Below are positions 20,748 to 31,391 of a DNA stretch of 64,000 nucleotides, one piece after another (within the stretch, counting starts at the first letter, position 1; the number at the start of each line of letters is the position of its first letter). Below the pieces are notes generated by a model that ran no database searches, was not told the DNA's origin, and saw nothing but the letters and a program-made list of their open reading frames with translations. This stretch comes from Telopea speciosissima (lineage: Eukaryota; Streptophyta; Magnoliopsida; Proteales; Proteaceae). The position numbers were made by a program, and so were the translations under genes. Location: NCBI RefSeq assembly GCF_018873765.1, contig NC_057926.1:48599043-48663042 (forward strand), in the 5' to 3' direction.

Positions 20748-23700
20748 ATGGCTGAATCAACTTCTGGCTCCAACAATCTTAAATATGGAGATGTATATAA
20801 AGCGGCTGTCAATGGGGAGAAGGTGGAGGTTCTCCTTAACTTCTATATGCAACACCCAATTTCACCCATCATCAATGATCATCGTGATACTGTCCTTCAT
20901 GTGCTTGCTCTGAATCGCCGTACCGAGGCCGCCATTGAACTAATAAATAAGCTGCCAATCCACCTTCTGTCGGAGAAAAATTGCAGAGGAAATACAGCAC
21001 TGCACGAAGCAGCCAGGATTGGTGCTCTGAAGATTGCAAAGTTGATGGTGAAGAAGGAACCCAGATTAGTCAATATCGGTAATGACATGGAAGAGACACC
21101 ATTATATTGGGCAGCTGCTTATGGACAGACGAAAATGTTTCGGTTCTTCCTCGCCAATATAACTACCATTGATGACATCAAATTGAGAAGAAAAGATGGC
21201 TTTACTATCCTTCATGCTGCTGTGATGGGCGAGTTTTATGGTAATATTAATTGATCTTCAAAATGTATTCAATTACTTATCATACTGTTGGGACTTGGGT
21301 AGAACTCATCTTTAAAAACTACCCGTTAAGGAGGGATCTGGCTCTCCTCCAGCCGTGGCGGGAGCTGGAGGATCCAGCCCAGCTAAAACAGGGGACCCTG
21401 TGTTTTTGGCTGGGCTGGCTGGAGGAGAGCCGAATTGGATACAGAGAGGGTACCCAAGTCCTTATAAGTCTTCACATTGTGTTTCTTAAATCCAATGTGG
21501 GATAATTGCTTTCAGGTCTAGCTTTAGAGATAGTGGATCGGTATCCATGTCTTCTTGTTGCTCGTAATGAAGAAAGAAATACGGTGTTTCATCTATTAAG
21601 TCAATCGCCATTTTCGTTCAGGAGTGGAACATTGTTCTCAGAGACTAATATAGCGGACTCCGCATTCATCCCATGGACATTGTTGAAATTAATGATCTAC
21701 TTCTGTATGTGTTTCTCTGATCTCTGTTATTGTTATTAATGTCTTCTTTGTTGTCTTCATGAATGCTGTACTCCTTTCTTTGGAAATTGATTGGGTTATA
21801 GATGAGTTCAGGTATTCCTTTGGATGCCATCAAGAAGAAAAACTTGACAGCTCCAGACAATCCTCCTGAAACTGAAGAAGATGGGCAGATTTTTCTGAAA
21901 TGCAAGAGAAAACCAGGTTATAGATTACTTAAATTCTCAACTCTCATCTTATGATTTCTTTCAGAAAATAGCAAATAGCAATGCTCTAGGGATGGTAAAT
22001 AACTTCACCTTGCTGATTAGATCTTAACTCTTCTCTTGCAGGAATGATGAGAAAATTATTTAGATGTGAGTATGACAAATTTTTTTCCCTTTTTCCCTTT
22101 TGAGTATGACATTTTTTTTAACGAACAGAGTGACACTTTATTTGGAATCCATCTGTATCATTATAAAGAGAGGGTTTATCCCCTCCAGCTCCTGCCCGAC
22201 CTAGTTCCTCAGTGCCTCTAACAAGGGGGCGCAAAGACCACCCTACCCCTGCCCAAAGACTTTGCTCGGAAGAGATAATTTCCTAGGGTGTCATATGATA
22301 CCAGAGTGCTATTTTATACCAATTGAAGGGGAGGGTAACGAATCGTCCAATAGGGATGTGTATTTATGGAGGGGGAGTGTGGGATCCATGGGTGGGATGT
22401 CAAAGGGTTTACCCAAGAATCTACACCCTGGTGTCATGCGCTTCGTTTTCCCTTATTATAATAGAAAGTATAAAATCCAATTCATGGGATTATATAATTG
22501 ATGGCGGAGTGTTTTCTGTGGGGGAGTACACCCTCCCTCAATGTCCCCGCCCCCTCTGTATCTCTCTCCTTTGTCCATATGAGTCATTTCAAATGGGGAG
22601 GAGAGGACTGGCGATGGGTGTGCTCCCTCAAAGCGGGTTAATTGCCATTTGTGGAGAGGTTATTTTTCGATTCGAACCCACAACCACTAGATCGTAATAG
22701 AGTAACCTTACTGTTGTGCCAAGGTCCCCCCTCTAGTTATTCTTATTTGAATGAAAATGAAAATTGTTGATCCACGTAGTAATATGTTTGAGCATCGCCA
22801 AAGATGATTTCACAAGGTTTGCCTTTTTTTATTTTCTTAGTATTAGTAGTAGCTTTTAGGAGATTAAACATTATTAAGAGAGGAATTTTATTTTGCAAAT
22901 GGCTTATATAAATACTTTTTTTTTTTTTTGGGTAGGGTTTACATTTCTTAGAGAAATTGATGATACAAAGCATAAGCATCAACTGGTACTAGAACTGGTA
23001 AAACTATTGGTAAAGAAAGAGTCAGAGGACTTGAAATGGAATTCTTACATAAGTGATGAAGAAGATTCAACAAGCACATCAGGCCCTCTGAGGGAACAAC
23101 TGAGTTTTTCACAAACTGCAAATACAATCAATGATACACTTATGCTCTCTGCAAAGCATGGAATTGTTGAGATTGTGGGTGTGATCCTTGAAGAATGTCC
23201 TTGGGCTATCGAATTTCTAGATAAGAATGGGAAGAACATACTCCATTTAGCAGTTAAGTATCGTCAAGCAGGAGTTTTTAAACTTTTAAAATCAAAGAGA
23301 TTGTGTTTAAATAAGATGGTTGCAGAAGTTGACAATGAGGGGAACACACCTTTGCATCTTGTAGCTAAGCATCATGAAAAGAATTTTTATGTAACAGCAT
23401 ATGAGATGACAAGGGAGATCCATTGGTTCAAGGTACTATTTCTTCCCCAACTACAAGAATTAACTGATAATTAAAATAGTATGCTTAGTACCACGGGTAT
23501 AAGTTTGGCTTGTGAGGCCGGACCGATCTGGCCTATCTTGAGCCTGAACAGGGTTTGGGCTGGATTTTTCAACCCTGAGGGCGGGTTAGGATTATTTTTT
23601 TCAGGTCCGAGACCAGGGTTGGACCATGTTGAGGCCTCGAGCTGAGTCCAGTCCAGCCCAACAGGGCCTTGAATGGCATGAAACAAATGGACTTGTGAAT

Positions 23701-24991
23701 AAAATGAGCTTAAACATGTGTTGAGTTTGTTTGACATGAGGCAAATGGATTTGTGTATCTTTTTTTCCTTTCATAGTTGGGTGAATTGACTCGAGATAAG
23801 GATAATTCTAACTATAAATTAGAGCCAATCAGGGCAGGCCTAGATTGAGTTGAGCCTGGCAGGGTTGGGCCTGGGTTGGGGTGTTTTTTAAACCGTGAGT
23901 CAGGATCAGGGCGGGCCTGGGCTAAGCTAAGGGGGTCTAGAGTTGGACTGGAGTTTTAAAAAGCCTGGCCCGGCCCTGTTGCAGCGCTAAGTTAGTACTA
24001 GAGACTCTAAACAAAACCAAATAAAATAACCCCTTACAATAAAGATAAATGTACATACTAAATTATGTAGCACAATTCTCACTCCTTAATTATGGATGGG
24101 GAAAGAGAATGCTGCCCCTGCACCCTGACACAAGGGCACGCAAAATGACTACCACACCCCCCTAAAACCCCAGAAATAACCAGGGTTGCACCAGTCATTT
24201 TGCGCATCTCTGTTTCAAGGTGCAAAGCCAATGTGTTTGGCGCCACCGGGTGGCGGACTTTCTCCCTTATGGATGATTTCTTGAACATGCTTTTAATCCT
24301 TAAATATTTTTGTTTGTAGCAAGTGAAGGATGTCTCTCAAGTTCATACATATCATCTTCGAAATTCAGAAGGTAAAACAGCAGATGAAATATTCAATGAT
24401 ACTCATCAAATTTTGTTATCAAAAAGTGTGGAATGGGCTAAGAAGACAACAAATACCTTCATGGTTGTCTCAACCCTAATTGCAACAGTGAACTTTAGTG
24501 CAGCATTTGCAGTACCAGGTGGTTATGACCAATATTCAGGTATCCCTGTTTTCACAAGTAAAACAAGAGACCTTCCATGGTTCTATGCTTATTCTACAGT
24601 TGCTCTGTTCTTCTCTGTTGTCACACTTGGTTCCTCCTTCTCTGCCTACCTCTCTAGATTTCATAGTGAAGATTTTCATTTCTTCTTGCCTCTCAAATAC
24701 CTTATTGGAGGTAGTTCTCTCTTTTACTCTACCTTTTACACAGTTTTTGCATATATACAAGCTCTCTTACTTGTTACAAATGGGAGAACTTCAACTCTTC
24801 ACTTTTCAATGGGATTCTTGGTTGCTGCTATTGCAATTTCAACAGTCAATCTTGTTTTCATAGATATAATGTTTCCAGTCTTCCACTACATGACAGAACT
24901 TCTCCTTCACACTGGCTATCTTTGGATGTCAAGAAAACAAAAGAAAAAAATTGAAAAAAATATGAATGGGAGAGAGATAGACATAAATTAA
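20748..24991 (+). CDS. Ankyrin-repeat PGG-domain membrane protein, copy D
   Basis: Six exons on the plus strand: 20748-21240, 21516-21704, 21812-21916, 22042-22065, 22936-23432, 24320-24991. Junctions and phases match copies A-C one for one; 659 aa. Ankyrin repeats: DTVLHVLALNRR, GNTALHEAARIGALKIAKL, ETPLYWAAAYGQ, FTILHAAVMG, then NDTLMLSAKHGIVEIVGV, NGKNILHLAVKYRQ and GNTPLHLVAKH. PGG motif at about 502-504, then three further membrane helices and a lysine-rich cytosolic end (RKQKKKIEKN). Introns are longer than in A-C and hold repeats: a nested element in intron 1, an Au-SINE end in intron 4, and dispersed repeats in intron 5. A possible alternative acceptor for exon 3 nine bases upstream would hit a stop, so the inner AG at 21810-21811 is chosen. 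This is the most diverged member of the cluster and lies on the opposite strand. Confidence 0.88.
21289..21506 (+). repeat. TGTTGGGACTTGGGTAG...-type element with nested foldback, intron 1 of gene D
   Basis: Starts TGTTGGGACTTGGG and ends near AATCCAATGTGGGATAA, the look of a short LTR-like or TRIM-type terminal sequence common in plant introns. Inside it, 21334-21440 is an imperfect palindrome whose arms carry GGCTCTCCTCCAGCC and its complement, so one repeat is inserted in another. The element fills most of the intron. Confidence 0.4.
22190..22734. repeat. AATGACC-type repeat and Au-SINE end in intron 4 of gene D
   Basis: 22190-22290 has GGGGGCGCAAAGACCACCC with CCCCTGCCCAAAGAC, a diverged copy of the palindrome-family core. 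22650-22734 (ATTCGAACCCACAACC ... CTTACTGTTGTGCCAAGG) is the tRNA-like head of an Au SINE in minus orientation; its body is not recognisable further left. Confidence 0.5.
23495..23990. repeat. GGGCCGGGC-type dispersed repeat, copy 4 (intron 5 of gene D)
   Basis: Longest copy of this family in the window. It runs from GGCTTGTGAGGCCGGACCG to AAAAAGCCTGGCCCGGCCC. Internal words GGTTGGGCCTGGGTTGGGG and CAGGGTTTGGGCTGG recur. No protein is encoded. Confidence 0.5.
24095..24280. repeat. AATGACC-core palindrome family member (intron 5 of gene D)
   Basis: Left part has GCACGCAAAATGACTACC, right part CCAGTCATTTTGCGC, forming a stem, with further imperfect pairing outside (GAATGCTGCCCC ... GGTGGCGGACTTTCTCCC). 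It shares its core with about ten other elements in the window. Confidence 0.6.
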
Positions 24992-27900
24992 CCATTCCAT
25001 CGTCATGATTTTTGTCTCATTATGTTTTTTTTGTTTCTTTTCTCACCAAGGCTAGTTGATGTATCTATACATATAAATGTAAAAGTGTGCCTTTTTCTGG
25101 CTTTGATTCAAGCTTGTAATGATTTTAGTTCTTCTTTAGATTGGGCCTTGTAGAGCTGTTTCAAATGATCTGTATTAGGTTTTTCACATGTGTAGTGGGT
25201 ACATCCACCACCTTAAGAGGAGTTTCTCCTTCTTGGATCTCTTTTAATAAAGTGTTTGTTGTATTTCGCTCCAAAAGAAAAAAGGGATAAAGAACACTAA
25301 TCGGTCGTATCCTAGGCATGGACACTGCGACTAGACACAGTTGGGTGTGGAATGACCGCCCAACCCCAATTCCAAGGCGGAAATTATAGGCACCATGGCG
25401 GGGCTGGGCGTCATTTCAATCCCAGTTGTGTCTAGGCACAGTGTCCACACCTTGGACACAAACAGGTGGCGCTCTTTAACCCAAAAAATAAAAAAGTACA
25501 AGTGTGCCTTATTTAGAAAGTGACTAAGATTTGAGTTTGCAGTTTTTTTTTTTTTTTTTTTAGTTTCATCAAAAAAATATGAAATATTTTAGTGCACAAA
25601 TCATTCTCTTATGGTATTTATATAACATAAAATCATGGAGAAAATTTTTCGTTGTCTAGGATGAAGAAGAGAGAATCTCTTCAACCACAATGATATGACC
25701 TTATGATTAGACTCTTGCGCTAGTGAGTTTGATAATTAATTCTAGCCCCTATTGTACCAAGTTTATTCTCTTTCTTGTTGTTAATGTGCTAGTTTACTAA
25801 ATGTGTATTAGATAAAATAGTAGACAATGAATGATGGAACGATCTAGCAAAAGTAATCCATCTTGATGAGCTTCTCCAAGCTTGTCAATGACCCTACGTA
25901 ATTAACATATACGCGAGGCATCTCTCTCTCTCTCTCCATGCAATGCCATTTCTTAAGAAAACCCCCATATATGTGGCTTCCAAATATATTGGTTGGATCA
26001 TTCATTTTCCGAAAAGTTCCATTTCCAATTTTAGGTACTATTGAAATTAAGTTTATAATTATATTCGCAACTTCTTACGAGGATGCAAAAAATTGATTAA
26101 ATATCAACACTGTTAGTAATTTTGATATATGTGGATGACATTATCATGCATGTTAGCTAACTCTTTAGTCAAATTTCAACACCAATTCAGGAAGGAAAAA
26201 AGTCTTTTTTATTACTATAAACAAGTAAACAAAAAAATTTTAAAGTGGAAATAAAGCATTTTAATGTAAACTTATAAATGAGCCATCTACTATAATTTCT
26301 CTTAGTCTTTATTTGAATTCCAATTTATCTCTCGCCCCCCACCATAACTAAATATCAATAAAGGAAATTAGCTAGCTAGATATGTACATAAAGAAATAAG
26401 AAAACCTTCTCTCTTTCAATCAACTCAATTTTGTTGGTAAAATCAGGGCCTTAAATATTTTTGGATACTTTCCATTAATTTATCCTTTTTGGATGGAAAT
26501 ACCTCTCTCTCTCAACCAACTCAATGTTTGTTGTTCCGACTATGGATTAAAAACCCTCTGCAGTGCACCGATCTGACGGTGCATTGTAGTACGGGCTTGA
26601 GAGCTCGACACATGGATGATGCTTCATCTAATGGTGCAAGATTGATTGACACCAGTCAATAGAACTCAAAGAAAAATTCTAAGCATATTGGGCCCATACA
26701 CAGTTTATGACAAAATTGGCCTGGACCATTATAATCTCAAAGGGCCTCAACTGAATTCTTGGGGCCCACCTAACCCAGATCTTTGATGGGTCAGGATAGG
26801 CCTAGATACTTGTTCGACATCCTATCAGGATTTTGGGTGGGCTTAGGTATTACTTGGCCCAATTAAAATTAGGGCCTAGTTCAGGCGCTGCATTTCACTT
26901 GGGTTAGTCTATTATAAAACATTCAATATGCAACTCTAGAGAGGCATTTCTTGATGAGTTGTTTTATATTTCTTTTCCATCTTTTCTTTTCTTGTTCGAA
27001 TTGGAAAGGTATTTTTAGCAAATGTTAGTCTTTACAGAGTTATCCTTTCTTTTGATAGAGAATGGAAATGGATTTAAAAAATCATTTAATGGCAAGTCTT
27101 CTTACGACTCCTTGAGCAAGCTGATCTTTAATATAGTCATCCATCATATCTGATGGGAACGAAATAATAGAAAGTGGTCATCCTCATCGCGTTCACTTGA
27201 GAAGATTAGGAATAAAATTTTTACAAATTGCTAGGTTTGTTGTGACTCCTAACACGGCTAGAAATTAGCATATGGCCTATTCCTGAAATCTTCCTCTTTT
27301 TCCTCTCCCTTCTCCCCACCCCAATTTTGTTCTATCTTCTTTGATGATTGTTTCTTTAGTCAAAGGTTTTCCACTTGGTTGCCTTCTTGTGTATTTTTTA
27401 TTTCTTTTAATTTATTTTTCATTCAAATTAGATTTTAACTATTGGATAAAAAGGGAATTATGTGGACCATAAAGGAAATTTAAACCCAATAATAACTAAA
27501 ATGACTCAAAACCCTTTTGGTAGTTGTGGTTTTGGGCCACCTTTTTGTAGGTTCCATAAAACAAAAAAGAGTTGTAGCTAAAGATTACTCCCCTGAACTG
27601 CATGCATTGGTCAAGTCTTCAACCAATTAAAGTCTCGAAATCAGAAACTGCCCTTTCTTTCGGTGGGATTGCAACCCCCAGTCAGAGTAAACTCACCGGT
27701 GGTGAAGAGATTGAAAGGTGTTGCTTTGACTGACTTACCCCATGGTCCGAGAATCAACAGCCCTAAAGTAGCATTGCGGCTTTAAGCCAGCCCTAGTTTG
27801 GGCCCACTTGAAAGACACCCTGATTTCAAGAGTTAAAATGAAAGTACAACAAAGAACATCGGGGCTTAGCTCTGCTATGTTAAGGGGTGTTTTTTTTTAT

Positions 27901-28070
27901 TTTTTTTATTTATTATATTGTTAAATAGAAAATATAAGGTTAAACATTTGTTCATAGCCTGGGCAAACTTAGCCAGGTTCATCGCTATTGCCAAACATAA
28001 AATATCTCCTTGAGTGTGGAAATGTATATCTTGTGATATATCGGATATATAAGTTAGATCCTTTTTAAGA
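24992..28070. other. Gene-poor region downstream of gene D
   Basis: 24992-25270 is probably the 3' UTR of gene D. A palindromic element lies at 25318-25450, a CT microsatellite at 25919-25935, and a GGGCCGGGC-type repeat at 26690-26905. A small hairpin sits near 26560-26590 (GTGCACCGATCTGACGGTGCA). No convincing coding frame is seen in the rest. Confidence 0.45.
25318..25450. repeat. Short foldback element of the AATGACC family
   Basis: Outer arms TGGACACTGCGACTAGACAC and the near complement GTGTCTAGGCACAGTGTCCA; the inner part carries GGAATGACCGCCCAACCCC and GGGCTGGGCGTCATTTCA. It is about 133 bases long and has no coding capacity. Confidence 0.65.
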
Positions 28071-28074
28071 GGCC

Positions 28075-28310
28075 AAGGGCCAGGGGATTTTGGTTGGAGA
28101 TGGAAGAACAATCAGTTTGTTTGAACACCACACTTCTTTAATCTTCAACCCTATACTGGCAACATGGTCAAGGCCTTGGCGAATTCCAAAAAGGTCTGGT
28201 TCCAGCGATTTAGTAGGACGGATGTATCCTGCAATGAAAAACGTAAGTTTGCCATCTATCAAAAAGATATAGGACCACCCTGCCACACTCAGTCCAGCTA
28301 TATGGTATCC
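28075..28310 (-). pseudogene. RNase H-like domain relic
   Basis: Minus-strand translation reads SVAGWSYIFLIDGKL ... GYIRPTKSLEPDLFGIRQGL ... SIGLKIKEVWCSNKLIV. This follows the pattern of the RVT_3-type RNase H fold (glycine turn, E-x-x-A/G-x-x-x-GL helix, then a G-L-K and V-x-S-D-S-K-L strand), with the acidic residues partly replaced. Such domains occur at the end of plant LINEs and in stand-alone plant proteins. No flanking reverse transcriptase is visible, so this is an isolated fragment. Confidence 0.4.
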
Positions 28311-28685
28311 TGCACAAATTAAAACAGGGAAATTGAGTAAAGGTAAGATAAGAAGATGAAGTAAAAGAAACCTCCGTGCTACAATGTATTACATCATGGG
28401 ACGAAATTCATGGAGGGGGGGAATATTTGCTATGTTAAGTTATGGCTGATGTGTTTGAGTAACTATAAGCAAGCAAGTGTGAGAGACTAAAGGAAAAAAA
28501 AATACTTTTTTGTTAACTTTAGAGAGATGAACACATACATCAATCATTGTGTCATGATTACATAATGATTGATTTATGTTTCTATCTCTCTTCTCAAATT
28601 CAAAAAAAAAAAAGGAATTTTTTCATTTATTTTTTATCCATTTCTTGCCAATCAAACATAACCCATTTCTTGCCAATCAAACATA

Positions 28686-28776
28686 ACCAAAGGTTGTTTT
28701 TGATATGCATTCTTGGATGAAAAAAATGGTTGTTTTTGCATTCCAAGAATGCATATCAAACACAGCCTAAGGTTAT
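28686..28776. mobile_element. Small hairpin MITE
   Basis: Two arms of about 34 bases pair almost perfectly: GATATGCATTCTTGG and CCAAGAATGCATATC at the centre, AACCAAAGGTTG and CAGCCTAAGGTT outside. The loop is about 20 bases. This has the size and shape of a MITE end-to-end hairpin; the superfamily is not certain. Confidence 0.6.
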
Positions 28777-28834
28777 GTTTTGAAGCCAAAAAAAAAAAAA
28801 TAAAACATAATAAAACAAAAGGAAGTAGTTTTCT

Positions 28835-28985
28835 GTCGGGAGCGTGGCCTACGCTAGCACCCCCATGTGTCTATCTCTCTCCTCCTCAAAACAAGGGGGT
28901 AGAGGTGTCTTTTCATATAGGGAGGAGAGAGATAGACTCATGGAAGTGCTGGCATAGGCCACACTCCTGGATAGAGAACTTTCTC
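28835..28985. repeat. Foldback element with GTGGCCTACGC arms
   Basis: Left arm GGGAGCGTGGCCTACGC ... TCTATCTCTCTCCTCC pairs with GGAGGAGAGAGATAGA ... GCATAGGCCACACTCC on the right. It ends in ATAGAGAACTTTCTCCC, an end shared with the element at 62155-62310. Confidence 0.65.
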
Positions 28986-29008
28986 CCTAAAACAAAATTC
29001 ATCATGAC

Positions 29009-29012
<4 letters not shown>

Positions 29013-29046
<34 letters not shown>
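29013..29046. repeat. CT microsatellite
   Basis: About 17 uninterrupted CT units. Similar tracts occur at 30700-30720, 31118-31166, 31356-31402, 46565-46596, 49691-49711 and 54541-54566. Confidence 0.9.
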
Positions 29047-29049
<3 letters not shown>

Positions 29050-29889
29050 ACAAATTCAAATAACGAAATGGCCGTTGCACTCTCGAGATTTTCTGCCTTT
29101 CCATAGGGTGCAACGATCATTTAATGCACCCTATCTTTTAGCATAGGGACAGTGCACCGTAAGCATCCAGGTAGTATTCTTTCTTCCAAAATTTTTTTTT
29201 TGTTTGTTTAATATTCGGTAAATCAAGTATTCAAGACATCGCATAAACAACTACAAGGGTCCAGTACATCGATAATCATGGATTTATTAGGCCATCTACA
29301 AGTGGCAATTAATTCCAATCCACCTTTTAAAGTAAATTAGATGAATAAGTACAACATCTCAATCAATTAACTTCCATTATATAATGAAGATGACACATAT
29401 CAAACAACTTAGACAGAGGTTAAAAACTCTGATGGTTCTTGTGCCAAGGCCCAAATAAGGGACACTTTATGAGAGTGCCATAGAGCTACATCAATGCATC
29501 GAGATAGAGAACCATTGTGGTCCATAAGATGGGAATAAATGGTTTCAATCATACTTTGTGTCCACATCTCCCCAACTTATTGGAAGTGACATATATCAGA
29601 GTGGTTGGCAGGTCCAAATGATTAAGAACTAGAACCTTAAGTACTTGAATAAGGGCATAAAGCCATGAAACTGACCCGAAGCCTGCCTTGTTGAAACCAT
29701 ACAACCCTTGACCCCACCTTCTGACACAGATTGTAAATCGATTTGATTTGACACAACATTACCAAATGACCTCGAAATGACAGAATTGATCCTGATGGGT
29801 TTGTATGATCCAGTACACCTGTTGGTCAAACCAACCGGGTCAACTGGTCTAATTTTTTTTTGGTCTTTATTTAATGATGTCATGGGTGG

Positions 29890-30280
29890 TTCAGTAAGAC
29901 CGAATAGGGTTTGAGTTGAGATTTGAGATACTCCGGTTTTGAAGGCGAATTAAGATTGGGAATTTTTTGTCCCGAGTCAAGATCAAACTAGGTCAAGGTT
30001 GAGGCTTTGGGCTGAACCTAGCCCAGCTCAGCCTAATTCTATCTTCTTTCTTCACTTTTTTCTTATTTTTCCTAACTAGTCCAACCCCTTCCCCTTCATC
30101 ATGGTCAAAGCCAATCAAGGTCAGTCCAACCTGGCTTTGAGGGTTGGCCAAAGTTGGATTTTTTAGACTGAGTCAAGATTGGGACAAATCTGGGCCCAAC
30201 TCAGTGGACTTAGGATTGGACTGCGGTTTTAAAAAGCTTGGCCTAATCCGACCCGATCCTATTGTAGCCCTATGGCAGCC
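29890..30280. repeat. GGGCCGGGC-type dispersed repeat, copy 6
   Basis: Ends GGTTTTAAAAAGCTTGGCC, matching the end of the copy at 23495-23990. Internal words GGCTGAACCTAGCCCAGC and ATTGGGACAAATCTGGGCCC. Non-coding. Confidence 0.45.
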
Positions 30281-30952
30281 TTTTTAACCCAATAATCAAA
30301 CCGGTCCATTTATACTAAATCATGGACCGGCTGGTTTGATAAATATGTTGAATAGTAGTCTTTATAACAGAGAGAGAGAGAGAGAGACAGAGGGTTCTTA
30401 TACGAAGTTATAGAAAGGTGAGAGAAATAAAAAATTAGTGTATGTCTTCTATGAATCGGATTGGAAGATCAAAGAAGATTGTAAAACAGCTTTTGTCTAG
30501 CGAGCAAATCCAATCTTTAATATCTGGAGAAAAAGAATTGCCAAACGATGATTTGAATGAGTAATTATTACGTTAAAAGTTAGGGATAAAAGAAAAAGAA
30601 GAGGATAGAAAGAGGTTAAAGGGAATCCTCAAATCAACCCAGGTCTTCTCTTCATCTTCACGACTTGCTCTTTAGTCTTTACCAGCCAACCTCTTAAAGT
30701 CTCTCTCTCTCTCTCTCTCTGAATCATGAAGTGTGATGAGCCCATCAATTGGAAACAAAACATGGAAGAGTTAACAAGGGATGGGCTTGCAGGGAACGAT
30801 TGTCTAAGAATCTGTAAAAGAGAAAGCGAAAGATGACTCAAAGACAAAGTACTTTGAATCCTTTTATATGTGATGATGATGATGATGGTGAGATAAGAAA
30901 AGGATTCACTTCTAGAGAAGAGAAGAGAAGGGAGTGAAAGAAAAAGAAGAGA

Positions 30953-31114
30953 ATGTCTCCGATTGGATTACCTCCTGGTTTTAGGTTCCATCCAACTGAT
31001 GAAGAGCTCGTCAATTATTATCTCAAGAGGAAAGTCCATGGCCTTAAGATTGAACTCGACATTATCCCCGAAATCGATCTTTACAAATGTGAGCCTTGGG
31101 AGTTAGCAGGTTTT

Positions 31115-31170
<56 letters not shown>

Positions 31171-31356
31171 CAGTCATATGGGTGTTGATCTCACTTCAAT
31201 TATGAAAATGATTTGATGTGGGTTGATATGGTCTTGGGTTCGGATCCCATATCAGTCATATGAGTGTTGATCACATGTCAGTTATGAAAATGATTTGATG
31301 TGGGTTGATATGGTCATGGGTTCTCTCACTGTGTAAGCCGGTTTATGAGGTTGAGG

Positions 31357-31391
<35 letters not shown>

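Larger units (their letters stand above)
28320..30952. other. Gene-poor region upstream of NAC gene 1
   Basis: Contains a 26-base direct duplication (about 28641-28690), a hairpin MITE (28686-28776), a foldback (28835-28985), a CT microsatellite (29013-29046), a GGGCCGGGC-type repeat (29890-30280) and a GA tract (30370-30387). 30600-30952 is the likely promoter and 5' UTR of the NAC gene, with a second CT tract at 30700-30720. No additional gene is seen. Confidence 0.45.

Noticed and set aside
24498-24863. Second open frame inside the last exon of ankyrin gene D
   Set aside because: A shifted-frame shadow of the PGG-domain exon.
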